From: Branchipolynoe longqiensis
Lineage: Eukaryota > Annelida > Polychaeta > Phyllodocida > Polynoidae
Length of the DNA: 64,000 nucleotides
NCBI GenBank assembly: GCA_030323885.1
Contig: CM059186.1
Span: forward strand, 153,731,064-153,795,063
Direction of reading: 5' to 3'
Position numbers and translations under genes: made by a program. Every line of letters begins with the position of its first letter. Within the stretch, counting starts at the first letter, position 1. Of the stretch, positions 43,806 through 55,923 are shown piece after piece. Under the pieces are notes generated by a model. That model ran no database searches and was not told the DNA's origin. It was given only the letters and a program-made list of their open reading frames with translations.

Positions 43806-44110
43806 GTATATTATATATATTATATATATTATATATATTATATATATATTATATATATTATATATATATATATTATATATTATACATACACAAAACGAAA
43901 TTGTGATAGAAGTGATATTATTTTGGTCGCTATACAGGTGGCGCCCCATTCGCGCGTCCAAACTTGGGTTGGTGCGCGACTCCAAATTCACAATATTCTT
44001 GCAAACAGTAATAAATAAATAAATAAGAACCTTGTACATGCTTCGTTATTTTATATTATTATAATACATTATAATTCACATATTATATATATTATACATA
44101 TTATATATAT
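43806..44110. repeat. AT microsatellite with a short unique island
   Basis: 43806-43890 and 44040-44110 are TA-rich. 43900-44035 is unassigned. Confidence 0.7.
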
Positions 44111-44509
44111 AGCGAATGACTCTGATTGGTGAGACCTAGAGGGGCCATGGTTACAGAGCAGAGATGCGGCACTTGTCATGTGAGCAGGCTTGGGAAGGAT
44201 TAGGAGCATTCATTTTCCCCTTCGCGGGTTTATACTCGTATATTACCTCATACATCACAAATAGATACATCAGCATCGATCTTTAGCAAACCCTATGATA
44301 GCGAACCATTACCATACGTGGAAATATGTTCAATGTTTGAACTGCTTTTGTCTCATCCATTTTAGGCACTCTATATCTGCAGACTGACCTACCCGGACGA
44401 TTTGTGTGTGTTGTGTATACAGTTTTAATCAGGAATATGCCAATATGTAAAGTTAAAATTAGCTATGCCAAAAAGAAATACAGAGAGTAATAATAACAAA
44501 TTTGGAAAG
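44111..44509. other. No recognised feature
   Basis: About 400 bp. No gene or assigned repeat is seen. Confidence 0.5.
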
Positions 44510-44920
44510 TCCTTGTCCTATCCTAATAATGCTGAGCGCTTGGCTAGGATGTGACAAGTATCAATCTCTTAAGTCATCGGTTTGACTCGATCAGGGTTCG
44601 AACCTGTGGGTTCGAATCCCACGATTCACCAAAGCGGGAGACAGACGCTCAACTAATTTGGCCATCCCGTCTGGTCTCCGTATGTGGAGTTAATGTGATT
44701 ACATCCGGGATAGTCATAGAGTCGAGTCCTGATATGGCCTTAGATTTTGCCGGGACGGAAAACTCCAACAACCAACCATAGAGGCGACAATCAATCAGCT
44801 GCGGTGAAATGTGCACAATATTGACAGAAACACACCTCAACACACCTCATCACACATAACGTCCTGATATAACCGTAGATGTCGCTGTTGTCAGGACGTA
44901 AAACTCCAATAACCAACAAT
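44510..44920. repeat. Cluster of SINE family B pieces
   Basis: 44510-44680 is a reverse 5' half (head GATGGCCAAATTAGTTGAGC on minus). 44715-44780 and 44860-44920 are forward 3' ends with AAAACTCCAACAACCAACC-type tails. Confidence 0.7.
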
Positions 44921-44999
44921 GCCATTGCATGCAAACCAGAAAAGTGTTCCATAAATATATCTGTGCAGCAGCATCACGACCATCACCGCAACATGATTG

Positions 45000-45160
45000 G
45001 TTGTGTAGTAGTCTGATCTGAGCTCTCCGGCAAGGAGCCACATAGATAGGTAGGCGTGGAGAGGGTGGTGACATCATCGGGCCTAGGTGGTGTAATGGCT
45101 AGCACACTGTCCTGGAAGGCAAGAGGTGTGGGTTCGATTCCCACTCAAGGCGCCCCCCCC
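45000..45160 (+). repeat. SINE family A copy
   Basis: Leader, tRNA-like core (GTGGTGTAATGGCTAGCACA; B box GGGTTCGATTCCC), then a C-run instead of the usual tail. Confidence 0.75.
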
Positions 45161-45407
45161 CCACCACCCACCCCAATGGGATCCCCTTCCCTGCCACCAC
45201 CCTTAACCATCAAGAACAAACCATCGACACACCGAACATCCTACACAACTATCGACCTGTTTTAAACACATTGAACATTATATAAGACAGACAGAATATC
45301 TTGTCAACTATAAACTTACCATGTTTTATAAGAGGAAACATTTAACCCTCAATGAGTGCTTGAATTTCCCCGAGTATACACTTTCTACTCGGTGCTGCTC
45401 CACATCT

Positions 45408-46110
45408 TTGCATGAACTACAGTGACTGGTGCTGTAGATTATACAGCAAGAGCCACTCCCTTAATTCTACAGGATCGTGCTGTAACTAATACACCACACA
45501 TCAAACTTAGACTATATAGACTGTCACTTTTCAATTGTAAGATGGATGGAAGAGCACTGACATATCCATTTGCATGAACCACAGTGACTGGTGTTGTACA
45601 TCATATAGCAGGAGCCACTCCCTGAATTCTACAGGATCAGCGCTGTAACCCCCCCCCTCCCCAATGTGTTGCTACCTTGTCATGGTGGGGAGGCTTGTGC
45701 GCCTCCGTGACAATGAGAGCTATACCGGCGGGGGCTAGCCCCCTGGCAGGTTTAACCAAGCTGGGCAGGACTCATGGTAGAGGACAGACTAAGAGCAGCA
45801 ACTGGTCCTCCAGGTTGGGGGTTGGGCGTGGGGCCAACAACCCCACCCCGGAAAAAGAACAACGTTACAGAATCACGAACAAGAAACTCAAGGCCCAGGA
45901 CCTGGAAAACTGGAGAGCCCTTGTTTGTGGCCTATGCCCAAAGTTGGGCGGTAGGCGACACGTTCATCTACGACACGGCTGAGGAGGTGTTTGTGTGGAT
46001 GGGCGCTGATGCCTCAACGGGTGAAGAAGAAGTGCTGTAACCAATACAGTGCTGATCAAAGGTAGATTATATAGACTGTCAATTTCCAATTGTAAGATGG
46101 CTGGAAGACC
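45408..46110. repeat. 158-bp tandem duplication interrupted by an insert
   Basis: 45408-45565 and 45566-45653 plus 46032-46110 are two copies of a segment containing CAGTGACTGGTGYTGTA, CTACAGGATC and ATATAGACTGTCA. The second copy is split by the insert at 45654-46031. Confidence 0.7.
45654..46031 (+). mobile_element. Chimeric retro-insert: LINE leader joined to an exon-like fragment
   Basis: Flanked by GCTGTAACC on both sides (ends near 45653 and 46041), indicating a target-site duplication of about 9 bp. The 5' part (GTTGCTACCTTGTCATGGTG ... CCGGCGGGGGC) resembles a leader common in RTE-type LINEs. The 3' part reads AYAQSWAVGDTFIYDTAEEV then FVWMGADAS, which looks like a strand-helix block of a gelsolin/villin-type domain. 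The join lies near 45890-45950. Both assignments are from memory. Confidence 0.45.
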
Positions 46111-46169
46111 AGTGCTCCGGCGCTGACAAATGTCATATTAAGATGAATAAACACTTCACCCCCAAAAAA

Positions 46170-46594
46170 GATATATATATATATCCCATTTTCATCACCC
46201 CCCCCCATGACACTTGCAAACCAGAAAGGTGTCCCTATACTATATATCTGTGATGTACTATCACGACAACACAACTTCGTAAACCGGAAATACTTTTATT
46301 TACCCGCGTCTCACCACAGCGAGGCTTTGTTTGCTGCACAGTCCATAATTCAGTAGATGCCTCTGTGGAGTTTCAAAGTGGGGGGTATATCATTGGATCC
46401 CAAGCTGTGGATCCATCAACATTGCATGTGGGTGGAATGAATGCATGCGCCAGCTACCGACCTCTCAGTGACTCTGGCAGAGATTGAGTCCCTGGGGTAG
46501 GTGATGTTTAAAGCTAGGCACAGCCTCGTTCAGCGGCTGCCCCTGAGTGACTCACACCAAGGAATACAAACACATTTGACTAAGTTGCATTGAT
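46170..46594. other. Mostly unassigned
   Basis: 46180-46215 is a SINE A tail (CCCATTTTCATCACCCCC). The rest shows no gene or known repeat. Confidence 0.5.
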
Positions 46595-46960
46595 TTTTTG
46601 GCCCTGCGCCAACAGTTCTACACTGCAGACAGTATGCATGACCTTTTTACTAAGGTAAAACAGGAAAACATTTTAGCCTTTTTGAGGGCAGCTGGACTGT
46701 ACCACCTCATATAGTTTACTAAATAGATTCTATCAATTATTAATAAAACTTTTCTTTTTCTATGGGAATTTGTTTCCCTTGACCACAAATATATGATTGT
46801 GAGCTTTCTACTTTAATGAGTGTCTATTGGCACATGATTGATTGTCTGCCTTTACATGTAAAAGCAATGGTTTGAACAAAAAACAAACATTTCTGGCCGT
46901 GAATATGGCATATGCTGCCGACACAGCGTAAAGCAACCACCAATCAATCAATCCAATGAA
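46595..46960 (+). pseudogene. 3' end of the RNase H LINE (sister of 6275-7385)
   Basis: Encodes LALRQQFYTADSMHDLFTKV then KQENILAFLRAAGLYHLI and stops, followed by the shared 3' UTR and an AATCAATCAATC tail. It preserves the ancestral C-terminus lost by frameshift in the other copy. Confidence 0.78.
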
Positions 46961-47360
46961 TGCCTCCCACGGGAAAACATGAAACTGTGAGCAACACCCT
47001 GAGGGTTGGTTCTCTATTGCAACTGTGCTCTTATTATCTAACAGCAGTGCGAGTGGTTCCCAGGGTTGGTCTCTGAGACTGGGCACCAAAGTGTGACTTG
47101 GAGACCAAAGGTGGAGATATTAAAAATAATAGCAGGACACATTCCAAATAATGGCAGAATTTGTGTTTATATGAAAATTTTAATGTTTGTGCATATGTCA
47201 AAGTTGAAAAAAACCCACTATTTTGTTTTTTGCTTTTGATTTGATATAAATTGAGCTATGCATTAAAATCACTTGTATAACAGGGAAATCAAACCCACAT
47301 CCAGAACACCATTTTAAGATACACAACAAATTCAAAAAAGATTTGCTTGATTACAGTTAA
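46961..47360. other. No recognised feature
   Basis: About 400 bp, AT-leaning, non-coding. Confidence 0.5.
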
Positions 47361-47703
47361 AGTTGCATAGTCCGATGATTTTGAATTTCTCTATTTTTTC
47401 TGAGATAAATATATTAGATCGATCACTAGTGCCTACTTTACATTAGTTCAAAGTTACTTTTATTTTAAATGGTAAACCTTTTAGATATTTTGAGTGCAAA
47501 CATGGAAAATTAGTTTTGGCAAGCTTGCCAAAATTCTGACACCATAGACTTCTGCAGTAACAGGTTCTGTTAAATTCAATATTGCTTTCTACACAGAAAC
47601 AAATGCTGAATAAGTGCATCAGTATCTAAGTTAGATATGTAAAATCAAATCTAGATAATTAGTTTGGTTTTGAAAATTTGATATTTCATCGGACCATGCA
47701 GCT
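47361..47703 (-). mobile_element. TTAA MITE family M, full-length, reverse
   Basis: AGTTGCATAGTCCGATGAT and ATCGGACCATGCAGCT ends, with TTAA on both sides (47357-47360 and 47704-47707). Confidence 0.85.
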
Positions 47704-47884
47704 TTAAGCAAAAAACCCTATTATGTCTTACATGAAAAAGGTTGATAAAAAGTTGGGTAAATGCATGGTGTCGATGTATGCATTTTTACATTTAGCACAC
47801 AATCATACTAACATAATTTAGATACAATTTGTGGGATAGGTTAAATACATATAGCGATATAGCGAATGGTAGACAGGAAGTGTG

Positions 47885-48335
47885 AACACTTATTTGTCTC
47901 TCATTTATTTTTTATTTTTTGGTACATTAGTTGTCCCAAGCAGGGGAAATCCCAGTCACAGACGACTGGTCTTCCCCACTCCACTGCTGGTCGATAGAAA
48001 GCCCGAGCCTACACTTTTACTGACCCAAGGGATTTTTAACCTCCCACACCAAATTAGACATGGTATGAGAGCAACCGGCCTTTGATGACGCTGTAAGCTA
48101 TACACAGCGGTGGAAATCCAAATTGGCAGAGCTGGGGGCACGGGGAATCGAACCGCCGACCCTCAGATCAGGAGTCTGACCTAGAAAAAAGTCAGACAGT
48201 CTAACCACGCCGCCACAGAGAACGCCACTAAAAGGGTTTTTGGACTGTATGGGGTTTGAACCAACACCACCAAACAACATCAGATTACAAGTTCAACACT
48301 CTAACCACTAGGCCACAGAGACCACATTGCTAACA
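47885..48335 (-). repeat. SINE family C copy plus an adjacent tRNA-like head
   Basis: 47885-48225 is a reverse SINE C (head TGTGGCGGCGTGGTTAGACT, B box GGCGGTTCGATTCC). 48226-48335 is a second tRNA-like head on minus (GTGGCCTAGTGGTTAGAGTG, B box GGTTCAAACCCC). Confidence 0.75.
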
Positions 48336-48754
48336 TGCTTTAAACACAGTGGCAACAATAATTATTTAACTTGCTACCAAAAAAAAGGAAGTAATTATCA
48401 CCATCGCAAGATATAAGCTAAATATGTGGTGCAAAGATTCAGAGAATTACCTCCCCGAGCATTATCCAGGAAAATAATCCAAGCCCTAGCAACCGAATGG
48501 AGAAAAGGATGTGATTTGGTCTGGAAGCGTAGATTAATTTAATTGAACTATTTAGCGATAATTGGCGGGTCTTCAGTTGGGAATGCCAACTTCATCCATC
48601 TCTGCTGTCGTTGGTGGAGGTTGTCCTTTGGTTTGGTTTGGTTTGGTTTGTTAATTATATATTTTGTGTGTGTGTGTAAAGCAAACCAAGAAATTAGCAT
48701 GACTCAGCGGAATTCGTTGAAATTGTGAGATTTAAAAGCCCAAATAAATACTAC
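48336..48754. other. No recognised feature
   Basis: Non-coding; short GTTTG and GT runs at 48629-48680. Confidence 0.5.
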
Positions 48755-49215
48755 TGGAGTAAGTAGTCTGCAATGAGTTATCAGACAAAGAGCCAGGTAG
48801 GCGTGACGGGTAGGCGTGAGTAAGGTGGTGACATCAGGGAGTCTAGGTGGTGTAATGGTTAGCACACTGGCCGGGAATGCAAAGAGATGTGGGTTCGATT
48901 CATGTTCTAAGCACAATATTTCCCATTGTCATCACCCCCATGACATTGGTTGCCATGACCAGGATACTGTACAAGCTACATGTTGTTCGGTTGCAGAACC
49001 TACCCTGTGTATATATATGTAAGTGTATTGCCTGTATATATGTACTTGTAAGCATTAAAAGACATACAATTCCCGGGTCTGCACTGACCTCTCAGGTAAA
49101 GAGCCACATAGACAGTTTGGCGTGGTTAGGGTGGTGATATCAAGGAGCCTAGGTTGTGAGAGATGTGGGTTTGATTCCCTTTCTAGGCGCAATATTTCCC
49201 ATTTTCATCACTCAA
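48755..49215 (+). repeat. Two SINE family A copies in tandem
   Basis: 48755-48970 has a full tRNA-like core (GTGGTGTAATGGTTAGCACA; GGGTTCGATTCA). 49075-49215 repeats the leader and B box, but its A-box half is deleted. Confidence 0.75.
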
Positions 49216-49367
49216 CGACACTACGAATGCGTGTAAAATATAGATAGTATCTGCATTATGTGAAGAAAGGCAATTGTTATTTAATCTAGAGTGAGGCCTT
49301 AGTCGGAGTTCAGTTAACACAAATAACATGTTCGCTTGCCTTAATATTTTGAGTTTGACGTCCACTA

Positions 49368-49440
49368 GCCGATGATAAAAATCAATGTGCTCTAGAGGGG
49401 ATATGACATACTGCTGCCCCCTGGTGTCGGGCGAGGTGGG
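49368..49440. other. SINE D tail fragment and a CTCF-like motif
   Basis: 49371-49398 matches the SINE D tail. 49414-49426 is CTGCCCCCTGGTG, a strong CTCF-like core on minus. Confidence 0.4.
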
Positions 49441-49879
49441 ATCAATCTCAGCCTATGTGTTATAACCCTTCAGCCCTCCCCACCCCCACCCCCATCCCCA
49501 CACCACCCTCACCCCCACCTCGTGTCCCCCCCTCCTCACAAGGTGAAAGATAATACTTATTTTGTTGAGGACTTTACTATGTATAGTGAAATACCCGTTA
49601 TAACACGATCGTTGTGGTGTGTGCAACATCATCGCTGGTTCGCATTAAATTGAGGTTCAGTTTAACTGAATTACCTTTGAATTAAAGAATGATGGGTCCG
49701 ATGAATCATCGCATTATATCTAAATTCACGTTAAATCAGGGCAAGTTATAATGGGGTTTCACTGTGTGTGTATATATTAGTATATATGTAGTATAAATCC
49801 TTTCATGCAACTATTATTAGCAGGTACCGACAGCGCCATGAAAAAGTGCAGGAATGGTGCTTTTTTCATCAATATTCAC
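49441..49879. other. No recognised feature
   Basis: C-rich to 49540, then AT-leaning. No gene is seen. Confidence 0.5.
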
Positions 49880-50195
49880 ATTTCTTTTTTTGTTGTTGAA
49901 GATTTATACTGCCTATCATGGATAAGCCTGAATAGGCTTGTTTTCACCATTAGACAGTTTGTCGATAGAAAGCCTGACCCTACACTTTTACCGACCCAAG
50001 GGATTTTTAACCTCCCACACCACATAGACATGGTATGAGAGCAACTGGCCTTTGATGACGCTGTAAGTTATACACAGCGGTGGAAATCCAAATTGGCCGA
50101 GATGGGGGCACGGGGAATCGAACCACAGACCTTCAGATTAGGAGTCCGACCTAGAAAAAAGTCAGACACTCTAACCACTCCGCCACAGAGAACAC
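49880..50195 (-). repeat. SINE family C copy
   Basis: Complete reverse copy: head TGTGGCGGAGTGGTTAGAGT, B box GTGGTTCGATTCCCC, end CTTATCCATGATAGGCAGTA. Confidence 0.82.
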
Positions 50196-51954
50196 CACAT
50201 GCTTGTAACTATTTCTGTATGTATTTGATTTTGATGAAATTGCATGACCTAGAAGATCAATATATGTTCTATCCGATGTTGTTGTTGGATTGAAGATATA
50301 ATAAGCTTTTATTTAAGTAAAAATCCATTTGTATGATGAGTGTATTTAGTGAATATTCCTTCATTACTGGTGTCAATGAAAACAACTCTGAAAACATGGT
50401 ATATTTAATGGGCGCGCGATTCATTGCACTACATCATAGAAAGTCAGGGATGATACCAGAAGAAGCGCAATGACCTCAGCTTTCTATCCATATACGTTTG
50501 CCATAGGTCAAACGGTCAATCAGGTCAACATCTGCAATTTAAATTATTTTGCAAGTTTAAAACCCATTTGCTGAATTAAAAAATATTTAAAACATAATAA
50601 GATTTGATATGGATAGATGGACAATTTGACTCCCTTTCCAGTGATACAAATCTTACTATAGTGCTAGTTAGTGCAAGGAGCCGTAGACAGAATATTGACA
50701 CCAACTTCTTTGGACCTTTGCTGACCACACTAGTTTCACAATGGTAACACCCATGTAGAAATATGTATATGACATTGATGTCTATTGAGATATATTACAG
50801 AATATATAATCTAATACTGGGCCAAATTCGGGGAGGATCCAACCATTGCTCTAGGAACAGTGAACACTTTTAATTTGTAATCAAAATGCAGCTTTTGATA
50901 TATTTAGCACAATTATTGGTATAGCCATTATGCATTCATTCCATATGCTATGTGTGCACAATTTTAAGAAGATACACCTATTGAGTGTTCAAAGCTTGAT
51001 GAACAAACTTTAATTACTTTATTTTGTACACTTTTCTTCTGCATGACCCGGGCCTCAATATCGTTGGAGGTGTGAAAGTGGGGTGGGTGGGGCGGTGAGA
51101 ATAGGGGGAGGTCTTGCTGGTTTGGCATCTGGAGGAGAAGTACTGTTGTGGCTTTGGGGTGGCGGAAGTGACGTCAGAGGGTCGCCGGGTACAGGCGGCG
51201 GCTCCCGGTGTCGCCACCTGGAGTTAATCGGGCGCCTATGAATAAAAGATCGGGCGCCTATGAATAAAAGGGGGGAAGGGGGGCGGTGTGAGGATGGGCG
51301 GTAGGGTGGGTCAGCTCCAACTCGGTCCCGAATTACCCACACTGCCAATCAATATGGTCAACTAACAGTTAAAATAATAAGCTGATCATGTAAATATTAA
51401 GCATTCAATTTAGCGAGTTAAATGTGAACATTTACGAATAACTGATTATCAAAAAGCACATGAGCTACTCAAGTTTATCGTATTATTATGTCAGATTGTC
51501 TTGTCTGTTAGTGTCTGCGCGTGCTATTTGTTATTGGCATTACTTCAGCGCGATGTAGGAGGAGCCTGTGCCAGAAATGAATACATGCATATTATCTACT
51601 TCTCATTGTTTACTGAGAATGTTTGTTAAATTTGTGTCTATAGTACTATCAATTGTCTCAATAAATTGGATAGAAGGATGTTGCATTGGGTGCAGTTTAA
51701 TGTTACTTTTGTGCAATTTGATGCATGTTTTCATAGGTCACTTTCATGGCTCTTAATGACGTTGCCAATTACCCAACTTCCTCCTGTGCTTCGTGCATAC
51801 AGGTTTTACGTGGGTCTATGATGGGGCAGCACTGTTAGGCACATCACATAGCAGCCTGCCTTCATGGCAAGACCACTCACATATATCCGTCGATTAGTGT
51901 ATTATGCAGGATGAAGAATGCGTTATATCCGGAATGAGAATGGCTGCTTTCTAA
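50196..51954. other. Long unassigned intron stretch
   Basis: 51228-51272 contains a 22-bp tandem duplication (GGGCGCCTATGAATAAAAG). 51060-51320 is G-rich on +. Otherwise no gene, repeat or motif could be supported. Confidence 0.5.
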
Positions 51955-52457
51955 TACCCCTGTCACACTATGACGTAACGAGCCAACGTGAGCCTAACGT
52001 GGTCATTTATCGTCATTACGTTGGGTTACGTTCTGATGACGTCATAATGACGTTAGCTACGTCATAATGACGTCGAGCTACGTCATGTTACGTCTTGTTA
52101 CGTCGGCGCGCGTCAAGGTTTTGAACCTGTTCAAAACTTTCGACGTCACGCGAACGTAAGGGTTTACGTTCGCCGTACGTTCTGTACACGTTCAGTGAAC
52201 GTCAATGACGTTAAACTGACGTTATTAAAACGTTAGTCACTACGTTCCACTACGTTCCACTACGTTGACCCACATTAAACCCGGTGGAAACGAAGTTGTC
52301 CTCTCTCGTTGAATGACGGTATCACTACGCTTTACCGACGTTACGATCTCGTCCACTACATTGCATCCACGGTCATGGTGCATACTACGCCGAGAACTTC
52401 AACGTTCTTCACGTTCTCCCTACGCTGACGTCATTACGTCGTAGTGTGACAGGGGCA
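51955..52457. mobile_element. Fold-back element F4 (ACGT-saturated)
   Basis: The ends TACCCCTGTCACACTA and TAGTGTGACAGGGGCA are inverted repeats between TAA at 51952-51954 and 52458-52460. By eye, 503 bp hold about 29 ACGT tetramers, including TGACGTCA at 52037-52044 and near the right end. Non-coding. Confidence 0.82.
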
Positions 52458-53219
52458 TAAGAATATATACGTGATGTATGACGCACTATGCGACTATAAA
52501 GACATGGAAGGGAATTATTAAATATTAAGATTATTATTAGTATTATTCTCTATACTGCCACCTCCTTGCGATGCCCATATAACTTAGGACTTAGAATAAT
52601 TTGCTTAACGCATTTTAATGAGTAAACAATTTATTGGAGTAAACAATAAGAGCTATAAAATATAACTATCGCAATCACTTTGAGATTATTGCAAGGCTGC
52701 AGGGTATTTTGTCAAACACTCAGACAAACAAACACTCACATTCATTTATATATATATGTTTATATATAACATGCAATGCATGCCACGATGGTGGGGGTTA
52801 GGGGGGCACTCCATCAAAGCACAGTAAGGAGGAATCAGAATTAGGACATTGTTCCCCTAGAATGCATACTCATATAACTCGCTATGCATCACATAGTTAG
52901 TGATCAATCACAGATGGCACCAGTGTGGTCGTTGAGGGAACTAACCCGTGTAGCAGTACACAGTGGGTATGGTAAGCGATGGCTACATAGAGAGGAGGGG
53001 AACTGAAGGTGGTACTGTCCTTGTTTATATTCCCATATTGGATTAGAGAGCATATATATATATTCACATACATCAATACATATATATATATATGTGTGAA
53101 TATATAATTGATTCACATATATAGGTATGTAGACATGTATGTATATGTAATATATACATATATATAATATGTATATATATGTATATTTACATACACATAC
53201 ATATATATATTTAAATATC
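52458..53219. other. Unassigned plus repeat E pieces and TA runs
   Basis: 52475-52570 is a diverged repeat E. 53045-53220 is TA-rich (ATATACATATATATA). No gene is seen. Confidence 0.5.
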
Positions 53220-53420
53220 TGATCCACAACATATTATGCAAGTATAAAGGCGTGGAATTGAACTACTTCATTATTTAATATTATTATTATATTATTGTAT
53301 ACTGTTGATTCTATGTCCACCTTCCTGTACCTCCCCGGCGCGACCTGTGGCGCCACCACCGACTGTTACTGTTACTGTACACAACGTGTGAAGGAACCTC
53401 ACACACACCGGGGACTTGTT
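53220..53420. repeat. Repeat E copy
   Basis: AACATATTATGCAAGTATAA, TCTATGTCCACCTTCCTGTA and CACACACCGGGGAC match 40975-41165. Confidence 0.7.
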
Positions 53421-53647
53421 CTTGTACATATGTAAGTACATATATACATGTATATGTACATATGTATCTGCCAGTTTAATACTTATACAGGTTCCGATAG
53501 GAAGGTGGTGGGGGCGGGGGTGTGGGTGTGGGGGGGGGCGGCACCATATTCATAGTGGTGACCCCTGGTGGTCACTCTATAGACCTATTTCATATGACGT
53601 CAGCATATGTATCTAGGTCAATGCATGCACCTTTTGGCTGCAGGACG

Positions 53648-54070
53648 ACAAACTCACACTGCAAACTCAATGGCTGTGAGCAATCATCATACAGAAAAAG
53701 TGAAATATCTCTAAAACCACACCACCTAGACACAAACGGCTTGGAACACGTATAGAAAACATAGTCAACGAATAGATTATATTAGATTTATAAGGTTAGG
53801 GTTCTGCATTTCTATTAACTTTGAATAAAATAGAGGTTTTGCACTGCACATACCGGCAAACTCAATGCATTGTCAATGGCCGTGAGCAATCTTCATACAG
53901 AAACAGTGAAATATCTCTAAAACCACACCACCTAGACTCAAACCGCTTGGAACACATATAGAAAACATAGTCAAAGAACAAATTATATTAAATTTATATG
54001 GTTAGAGTTCTGCATTTATATTAATTTTTAATAAAATAAACGTTTTACACTGCACATACCGGCAAACTCA
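53648..54070. repeat. 206-bp tandem duplication
   Basis: Two units, each with GTGAGCAATC, GTGAAATATCTCTAAAACCA, ACACCACCTAGAC and GCACATACCGGCAAACTCAA, offset by 206 bp. Confidence 0.8.
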
Positions 54071-54359
54071 AGGCAGTGCGCCTTCGTTCTGCAGCCAAGC
54101 TGCGCGCATACACAATGTTGATAAACATTGAAAGGGTCTATTCTGGCGTAGTTATTCACGGCACCCTAAATAGGTGGCGTATCGATTTCCACGCCACCTA
54201 GAGTTGGATGCGTTCGGAAACTCGATACAACATACGCGCGTTCGGAAATCGCCCATGAGACGCAGCGCTCGTTATCCGGATTTTCTGATTGACTGAATCG
54301 CTGTCTTTATTATAATCAACAAGAAAAAGACAAAAATGCAGCAGTATTCCGGTCCTCGT

Positions 54360-54500
54360 TAAGCTTGTCGTGGGTGTGATAGGAATGAGAAATATTGCGC
54401 CGAGAGTAGGGTTCGAACCCACACTAGGTGCTAGGCACAATTAGGATAAGGTAAGGACTGGTTGCCTCAGTGTCAGGATAATTCACCAAGGCGGAGACAG
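54360..54500 (-). repeat. SINE A and SINE B fragments joined
   Basis: 54360-54420 is a SINE A end (GGGTTCGAACCCTACTCTCG on minus). 54425-54500 carries SINE B words (TTAGGATAAGGTAAGGACTG, CAGTGTCAGGATAA). Confidence 0.6.
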
Positions 54501-55019
54501 TAATGGGTATAGTGGTTGTATTTGACATCTCGGGAAAGGTTCATTAGGTACAGAACTGGTTATCCGGAATGCTATCATTTTTTTCCTGTGTCGGCAGTCT
54601 TCCTTCTGGTGAGACTTGGCGGGACTCGAACCCTCAACCCTCAACCCTATCCCTCTAGTCTTTTCCTAGAGGTATGGGTGGGTGGGGGAAGAAAGGTGGT
54701 GATGTGGTGATGATGGCAGCTGCGGAGGTTGTCCACGGGTTTGAATCGTTCGTTAAGTCAGTTAGCCGAAATGGTGGGTGCAGACCTGTGTCGCTGCCAG
54801 CCAACATCTTCGTAGTTCGGCATTTCACCCCGGACGATTCCTCTAGGTGGTGCCACCGTATGGGCGGTGGCCGCTGAGTTAAAGTCAGTTCGGCCAGTTC
54901 AGTATAGGTGGCGGCAGTTGTAGTTGGGTTAATTCATTTGTGTAGTTATCAAGTCTCTGCCGTGAATTAGCCATGTTATGCTAACATGCACAATGTGACT
55001 GAGTTTGGATATCAGGTCT
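54501..55019. other. No recognised feature
   Basis: About 520 bp. No supported gene. Confidence 0.5.
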
Positions 55020-55350
55020 TTAAACAATACCGGATGCGGTGGCCAAATTGGTACAGCGCAGGCCTCTCGTGTGGAAGGTCGGGAGTTCAATTCCCAGTCG
55101 AGTCAAACCAATGTCTTATTTCTTGCTTCCTAGCCAGGCACACGGCAATATTAGGATATGGCCAGAATTGGTTTGTTCAGTGAAGAAAATGTGAGTGGGA
55201 TATCAGGTCATGGTGCTGGCGGCCTGGTCCCCCTGTGGGGCAGCACTATAAATTCACCATGAGTGCACACTGTCAGGAGTTGGTAACCATCCTAATATGA
55301 CCTTAGATGTTGCCAGGACGTAAAACTCCAAAAAGCAACCAATCAACCAA
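55020..55350 (+). repeat. SINE family B, full-length
   Basis: Head GCGGTGGCCAAATTGGTACA, B box GGGAGTTCAATTCCC, body, and GTAAAACTCCAAAAAGCAAC tail. Confidence 0.82.
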
Positions 55351-55354
55351 CCCA

Positions 55355-55475
55355 CACTTCTTGCCATTGCGGGGATAGTGTGATAACCGTTACACTACCT
55401 AGGCTCCCTGATGCAATCGTCCTATCCACGTCTACCTGTCTATGTGGCTCCTTGTTTGGGAGGTCAGTGCAGTTT
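55355..55475 (-). repeat. SINE family A fragment
   Basis: Reverse 5' part: GTGTAACGGTTATCACAC, TAGGTAGTG and the GTCTATGTGGCTCCTTG leader. Confidence 0.65.
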
Positions 55476-55660
55476 AATACAATTGTTCTCCTTGAATTGT
55501 GTTTACTAAAATATAGTTTATTCAGTGAGTAATCCCTTTTGTCAGTACCACAGCACTGGTCTTCTGGCCGTCCAGGACACTTTGTTATTACATAAATGAA
55601 ATTATCAGTTGCAATAATAACCACATGCAAAGCCTGTTAGATAATACAAGTTTTATACAT

Positions 55661-55919
55661 AAGTTACTTTTATTTTAAATGGTAAACATTTGAGATATTT
55701 TGAGTGCAAACATGGAAAATTAGTTTTGGCAAACTTGCCAAAACTCTGACACCATAGACTTCTGCAGTAACAGGTTCTGGTACATTGACTCAGTATTGCC
55801 TTCTACGCAGAAGCAAATGCTTAATACATTAATACATTAGTCTAAGGTAGATATGTAAAATCAATTCTAGATAATTGGCTTGGTTTTGAAAACTTGATAT
55901 TTCATCGGACCATGCAGCT
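55661..55919 (-). mobile_element. TTAA MITE family M, reverse, one end lost
   Basis: Interior GTTTTGGCAAACTTGCCAAA and end ATCGGACCATGCAGCT then TTAA (55920-55923). Confidence 0.72.
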
Positions 55920-55923
55920 TTAA

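Noticed and set aside
45654..45780. HDV-like ribozyme at the LINE leader
   Set aside because: The GC-rich hairpins are suggestive, but I could not lay out the required nested double pseudoknot.
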